Source: Methanoculleus horonobensis (GTDB lineage Archaea; Halobacteriota; Methanomicrobia; Methanomicrobiales; Methanoculleaceae). Taken from it: 64,000 nt of DNA. The notes under the pieces were generated by a model that did no database searches, was not told the DNA's origin, and worked only from the letters and a program-made list of their open reading frames with translations. The stretch spans positions 62,001 to 126,000 of the forward strand of contig NZ_BCNY01000011.1 in NCBI RefSeq assembly GCF_001602375.1, written 5' to 3'. The translations under genes and the position numbers were made by a program. Shown here one piece after another: positions 60,923-64,000 of the stretch (the first letter of the stretch is position 1; each line of letters opens with the position of its first letter).

Positions 60923-61717
60923 ATGGCGGAGAATGTGAAACCTAGAGAATGCATGAGCGCCGGGCGGTCGCCCCCGGCGTTCTTCCTCCTGCTCTTCGTC
61001 CTCTCCGTCCCGTTCCTGCTCTTTTCCGGGACACCGCTCCCGGGGCCGGCAAACCTCCCCGTGAGCGCGCTCATGCTCGTCTGCCCGGGCTTGGCGGCCG
61101 CGATCCTGGTTTTTCGGGAGGAGGGAGGCGGCGGTGTCAGGAGGCTGGTCGGACGGGTCGCCGACTTTCGGAAGATCGGAGCCGCCTGGTACCTTCCGAT
61201 CCTCTTCCTGATGCCCGCGATCATACTCATCTCCTACGGTGCCGCGCTCTTTTCCGGCCGGCCGCTCCCCGCCGACCCTTTCGTCCCGTATCTTCTGATC
61301 CCGGCCTTCGTGCTCCTCTTCTTCGTCGCCGGCGCATTCGAGGAGGTTGGCTGGACAGGATACGCCACCGACCCCCTGCAAGAGCGGTGGAGCGCTCTTT
61401 CCGCCGCACTCATCATCGGGACGGTCTGGGCGATCTGGCACTTCATCCCCTGGATCCTGCAGAACAGCCCGGTCTGGGCGGCGGGTCAGTCCCTCTCGAC
61501 GGTCGCGCTCCGGGTCCTGATCGTCTGGCTCTACAACAACACCAGGGGAAGCGTCTTTGCGGCAAGCCTCTTTCACGGCATGGTGAACGTTAGTGAGTTC
61601 TCGTTCCCGAACTACGGCTCCCACTACGACCCGGTCGTAACCGGGGTGATCACGCTGGCGGTCGCGGTCGCTGTGGTGGCAGTATGGGGGCCGGCAACTC
61701 TCGCCTGCCGGTCCTGA
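60923..61717 (+). CDS. CPBP-family intramembrane metalloprotease
   Basis: A 264-residue membrane protein of the CPBP (Abi/RCE1-like) family with about eight helices. FEEVGWTGYATDPLQER is motif 1 with the EE pair, IWHFIPW carries the motif 2 His, and LFHGMVN motif 3 with His. They form the metal site for cleaving CAAX-like or other membrane substrates. Bacterial members may be self-immunity proteins. The ATG at 60923 is chosen; a GTG at 60917 overlaps the hydrolase stop. It closes the AHSA1-hydrolase-CPBP operon. Confidence 0.87.
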   Translation: MAENVKPRECMSAGRSPPAFFLLLFVLSVPFLLFSGTPLPGPANLPVSALMLVCPGLAAAILVFREEGGGGVRRLVGRVADFRKIGAAWYLPILFLMPAIILISYGAALFSGRPLPADPFVPYLLIPAFVLLFFVAGAFEEVGWTGYATDPLQERWSALSAALIIGTVWAIWHFIPWILQNSPVWAAGQSLSTVALRVLIVWLYNNTRGSVFAASLFHGMVNVSEFSFPNYGSHYDPVVTGVITLAVAVAVVAVWGPATLACRS

Positions 61718-62217
61718 CAGCACGGGTGTACTACAACGGCAACAGACACCGCTTGTCCGTGCGACGGAACGAGCCGGGAGACGCGAGCGCGACGGGCATG
61801 GTGAATCCACCGGCAACCGGTTCAAAGCCCGCGCTTTCCGGAGCGACCGCTCCGGAGATATTCTGATCGATGATCCCACCCCGGGGAGATGGATCGAGCG
61901 GCGAAGATGTATTTGCTGTTTCACCCCGGCATGCGGGAGCTCGGAGATCTTCTCTGTCGTGAGCCGGACCGCAATGCCCACGCTATCGGAAACGTGATGA
62001 GCAGAATCCGTATCTTCCAACCGATTCCGCATCGGCATGGACTTTTTTCCGTCGACGTCCGGAGAAATATCATCGCGCCGGTTTCCAGGACTTCACACTG
62101 CCCTGACCGCTCCCGCTTGACCCAAGGAGATCGCAACAGGAGATCTTCAGGAAATTTCATCGCCCGGGTGCAGAAAAGCGATGAAACACAGAGCAGAGGA
62201 ATCAAAAGAGGAGGTAT
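61718..62217. other. 500-nt intergenic region, no gene recognised
   Basis: This gap lies between two convergent genes. It holds a hairpin TCCGGAGCG-ac-CGCTCCGGA (61837-61856), possibly a terminator or structured site. The remaining open frames on both strands have no protein signature, although they may be remains of a decayed gene. Confidence 0.5.
61837..61856 (+). terminator. Perfect 9-bp hairpin after CPBP gene
   Basis: The inverted arms are 9 bp with a 2-nt gap, about 120 nt after the CPBP stop. There is no T run, so it may be a structural element rather than a terminator. Confidence 0.35.
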
Positions 62218-63426
62218 TTATTGCATCGGCAAGATGCCCTGAGGCCGTAACCAGTCGATATCGACGAGAATGCACATTGAACTGTATTCCTCACGCGAAA
62301 CATCCAGGCCCAGTAACGATTGATATAATTCCATTCTTGTGGCATCTTCAGCAAGTTCCGCTCTCCCGACGTCGTACGCCTCCTCGAAGTTGTAATCGCT
62401 TATCCATGTTGTTTCAAGCGCGTCAATCCCCGTTCCGGACACATCGGTGTCCCATGCGACATATGCGTGATTTGGGGTGATAATGATATACGGCCGCATA
62501 CCTATCGCCTCGATTGCAGAGGCAAAGAGGACTGCACCGTCGATGCAGTTCGCGCTCCCTCTTGCTAGAGATTCATCCGGAGGGCTGACCCGCTGTGAAT
62601 CGCCTATCCCGAATGCCACCGGCACACTCACGTAACTAAAATTGTAGTCGTATTTCAATGCGTTATAGATGGCTTTGATCTGAAGAGTCGTATAATTCCT
62701 CGTGTCGTTGTAGGTGGCTAGAGAGCCGGGACTTGAATACCCCGAAAAACTCCGCTCAAGTCCATAAAACGCATATCTCTCATCGACATCGCTCGTCGCT
62801 CGTTCTTTTGCCGTTGCCAATAACTCCGTTACCCCACTGGACTGAGGGGTGACGAATGCCGCGATGAGCCCATGATAGATGCCGACCGTCCCATTTGAAT
62901 CTTCAATAGCCCACACCATCTGGTTCATTGGATAGAACGTGATCAGGTACGTCTGTTCGTCGTGAACAACCCAGTCGTCGCCGTTCCAGTATTCAATTTT
63001 GTAGTAAAAGTTTGCGCTGGTTGTTGTCCGAATCTCCTGAATCTTCTCGACGCTTAATTTCGTGTATTGATTATAGGCTTGCGTACTGTTCGCACCAACC
63101 CGCATGAGATTGATAGTCTCGCTACCGTAATCCGGATATTTCGACGTGAGTCGAACTCGAACGGGCGCTGCTGTCGGATTATATATGGTATAAGTTGCAT
63201 CCGGCTTGTTCAAGAACCGTGTAGTTGCTGCGCTATGCCAGGACAAAGGATAGATCGACTTGTATTCTACATAGCTCTGAATAGGGGATTCCTCGTTTCC
63301 CGGCGGCAGATTCTCCGGCTCTTCAGATGCGGAGGCGGAGACGGGTATGGAGCAGGATAGCAGTGAGATGACTGCTATGAGCCAGCATACCGTAAAATAG
63401 CGAAAAGCAGTTATTATGAGGGACAT
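62218..63426 (-). CDS. Secreted transglutaminase-like protein
   Basis: A 402-residue exported protein. An N-terminal signal segment (about 10-32, ending VSASA) is followed by a beta-rich domain (about 50-200) and a transglutaminase-like core. SLARGSANCIDGAVLFASAIEAIGMRP carries the nucleophile Cys, and TPNHAYVAWDTD the His and Asp of the triad. The role is likely on the cell surface. It is unrelated in its N-terminus to the similar gene at 48901. A TATA element (ATTTATAATAG on the minus strand, about 63462-63472) lies upstream. Confidence 0.87.
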   Translation of the reverse strand: MSLIITAFRYFTVCWLIAVISLLSCSIPVSASASEEPENLPPGNEESPIQSYVEYKSIYPLSWHSAATTRFLNKPDATYTIYNPTAAPVRVRLTSKYPDYGSETINLMRVGANSTQAYNQYTKLSVEKIQEIRTTTSANFYYKIEYWNGDDWVVHDEQTYLITFYPMNQMVWAIEDSNGTVGIYHGLIAAFVTPQSSGVTELLATAKERATSDVDERYAFYGLERSFSGYSSPGSLATYNDTRNYTTLQIKAIYNALKYDYNFSYVSVPVAFGIGDSQRVSPPDESLARGSANCIDGAVLFASAIEAIGMRPYIIITPNHAYVAWDTDVSGTGIDALETTWISDYNFEEAYDVGRAELAEDATRMELYQSLLGLDVSREEYSSMCILVDIDWLRPQGILPMQ

Positions 63427-63687
63427 GCAATTGCCTCTGGCCGCAGTGTGGATACAATATCTATTATAAATAATTTGCCAGAAATCCGGGTACTCAATAT
63501 CGATTTGGGATTGATTAGTGATCTATTATTTTCAGGCCGGCCGATCGCCAGTTTATTTGGCATTTCCTCGAAGATACCGGTCGACGGGCAGTACAACTGC
63601 ATAAAATGGCGTTCAGTAATGTCCGTACATCACGTCCCATTCATGTAGGATAGTATTATATTGTGGGGTATATATTGTGGGCCGGTG
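63427..63687. promoter_or_regulatory. AT-rich divergent promoter region
   Basis: TATA elements for both flanking genes are seen: ATTTATAATAG reads towards the transglutaminase gene, and agtattatattg plus tatatattg (63651-63677) read towards the ATG at 63688. The rest holds no gene. Confidence 0.55.
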
Positions 63688-64000
63688 ATGATCGGCGTGA
63701 CCAGAATTTGCCATATTGCCGGACTGCTTCTTCTCATGGCCATGATCTCCGTAATCGTTCAGGGGTCGCCGACCGATGAAACCGGCGATATTTCTCCGAT
63801 TGACAGTCGTGACCCGGCATCGTCGACGGATCCCGGGACCGGAGAAAATTTAGGCGGCCCGCAGATAATGCAGATAACTAACCGCACAGGAGACCAGTAT
63901 TTTCCACGCGTGTCAGATAACTGGATAATATGGATAGAAAATGAAAGTGAAGGCACCATGGGCCTGTACTTATACGATATTGCAAACAGGTCCGAGAGAC
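63688..64000 (+). CDS. Partial surface protein with beta-propeller-like repeat (truncated by window end)
   Basis: Only the first 104 codons are in the window. The start MIGVTRICHIAGLLLLMAMI gives a signal peptide. A Ser/Asp/Pro-rich linker follows, then the segment PRVSDNWIIWIENESEGTMGLYLYDIANRSE. That matches the repeat of archaeal TolB/YVTN-like surface beta propellers, where VS.(D/N).I.W and LYDIA recur. The full size is unknown. A TATA element lies about 30 nt before the ATG. Confidence 0.65.
   Translation, partial: MIGVTRICHIAGLLLLMAMISVIVQGSPTDETGDISPIDSRDPASSTDPGTGENLGGPQIMQITNRTGDQYFPRVSDNWIIWIENESEGTMGLYLYDIANRSER

Noticed and set aside
61889-62242. Plus-strand 117-codon frame between CPBP and transglutaminase genes
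   Set aside because: No family signature, no convincing start, and mixed composition; treated as non-coding or decayed.

Overview
The window is GC-rich DNA from an archaeon, most likely a hydrogenotrophic methanogen of the Methanomicrobiales (Methanoculleus-like; inferred from gene content, not from a search). The archaeal markers are sn-glycerol-1-phosphate dehydrogenase, archaeal-type prolyl-tRNA synthetase, archaeal riboflavin-pathway reductase, UPF0179, DUF63, a two-subunit 2-oxoacid:ferredoxin oxidoreductase, HypD, and tRNAs without encoded CCA. TATA boxes about 25-30 nt before start codons, often with no Shine-Dalgarno sequence, fit leaderless archaeal transcripts.

Layout. 0-9 kb: sensing and stress genes (two PAS histidine kinases, a receiver protein, Hsp20, a TreT-like glycosyltransferase, a double ferritin-like protein). 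9-30 kb: mostly core metabolism (ArfC, archaeal glutamate-synthase-like protein, nucleotide-sugar epimerase, KorAB, MFS permease, an AguB-AguA fusion, MntP, ProS, SpoIIM/DUF63 membrane proteins, G1P dehydrogenase). Between the MFS and DUF1211 genes lie tandem repeats and a nitroreductase stub. 30-43.8 kb: an acyl-CoA synthetase with an N-terminal ribbon-helix-helix domain, a frameshifted HepT/MntA toxin-antitoxin pair, an encapsulin-cargo-type ferritin, 5'-nucleotidase, FKBP, tRNA-Thr, a radical SAM protein, a frameshifted MscS channel and HypD. 43.8-46.2 kb: tRNA-Arg followed by a type II restriction-modification pair. 46-57 kb: an Fe-ADH/PAS-protein overlapping pair, a secreted transglutaminase, PEGA protein, a convergent PhzF pair, a sodium symporter with a 42-residue partner, and a Gate-domain protein. 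57-64 kb: an AT-rich three-gene cassette between two AHSA1 genes, then a hydrolase, a CPBP protease, a second secreted transglutaminase and the start of a surface protein.

Best candidate for an undescribed system: the AT-rich cassette at 57183-59144. Its genes overlap (8 nt and 4 nt). They encode a short protein beginning Met-Gly with a hydrophobic segment, a 94-residue helical protein, and a 409-residue QueC-like enzyme with a PP-loop-like motif and a Cys cluster. QueC-like enzymes occur in the QatABCD and type IV CBASS defence systems, but none of the other Qat or CBASS genes is present here. Next in interest are the DNA-binding-domain/acyl-CoA-synthetase fusion, the fused agmatine-to-putrescine enzyme, and two PAS proteins whose H-box has Asp where the phospho-accepting His should be.
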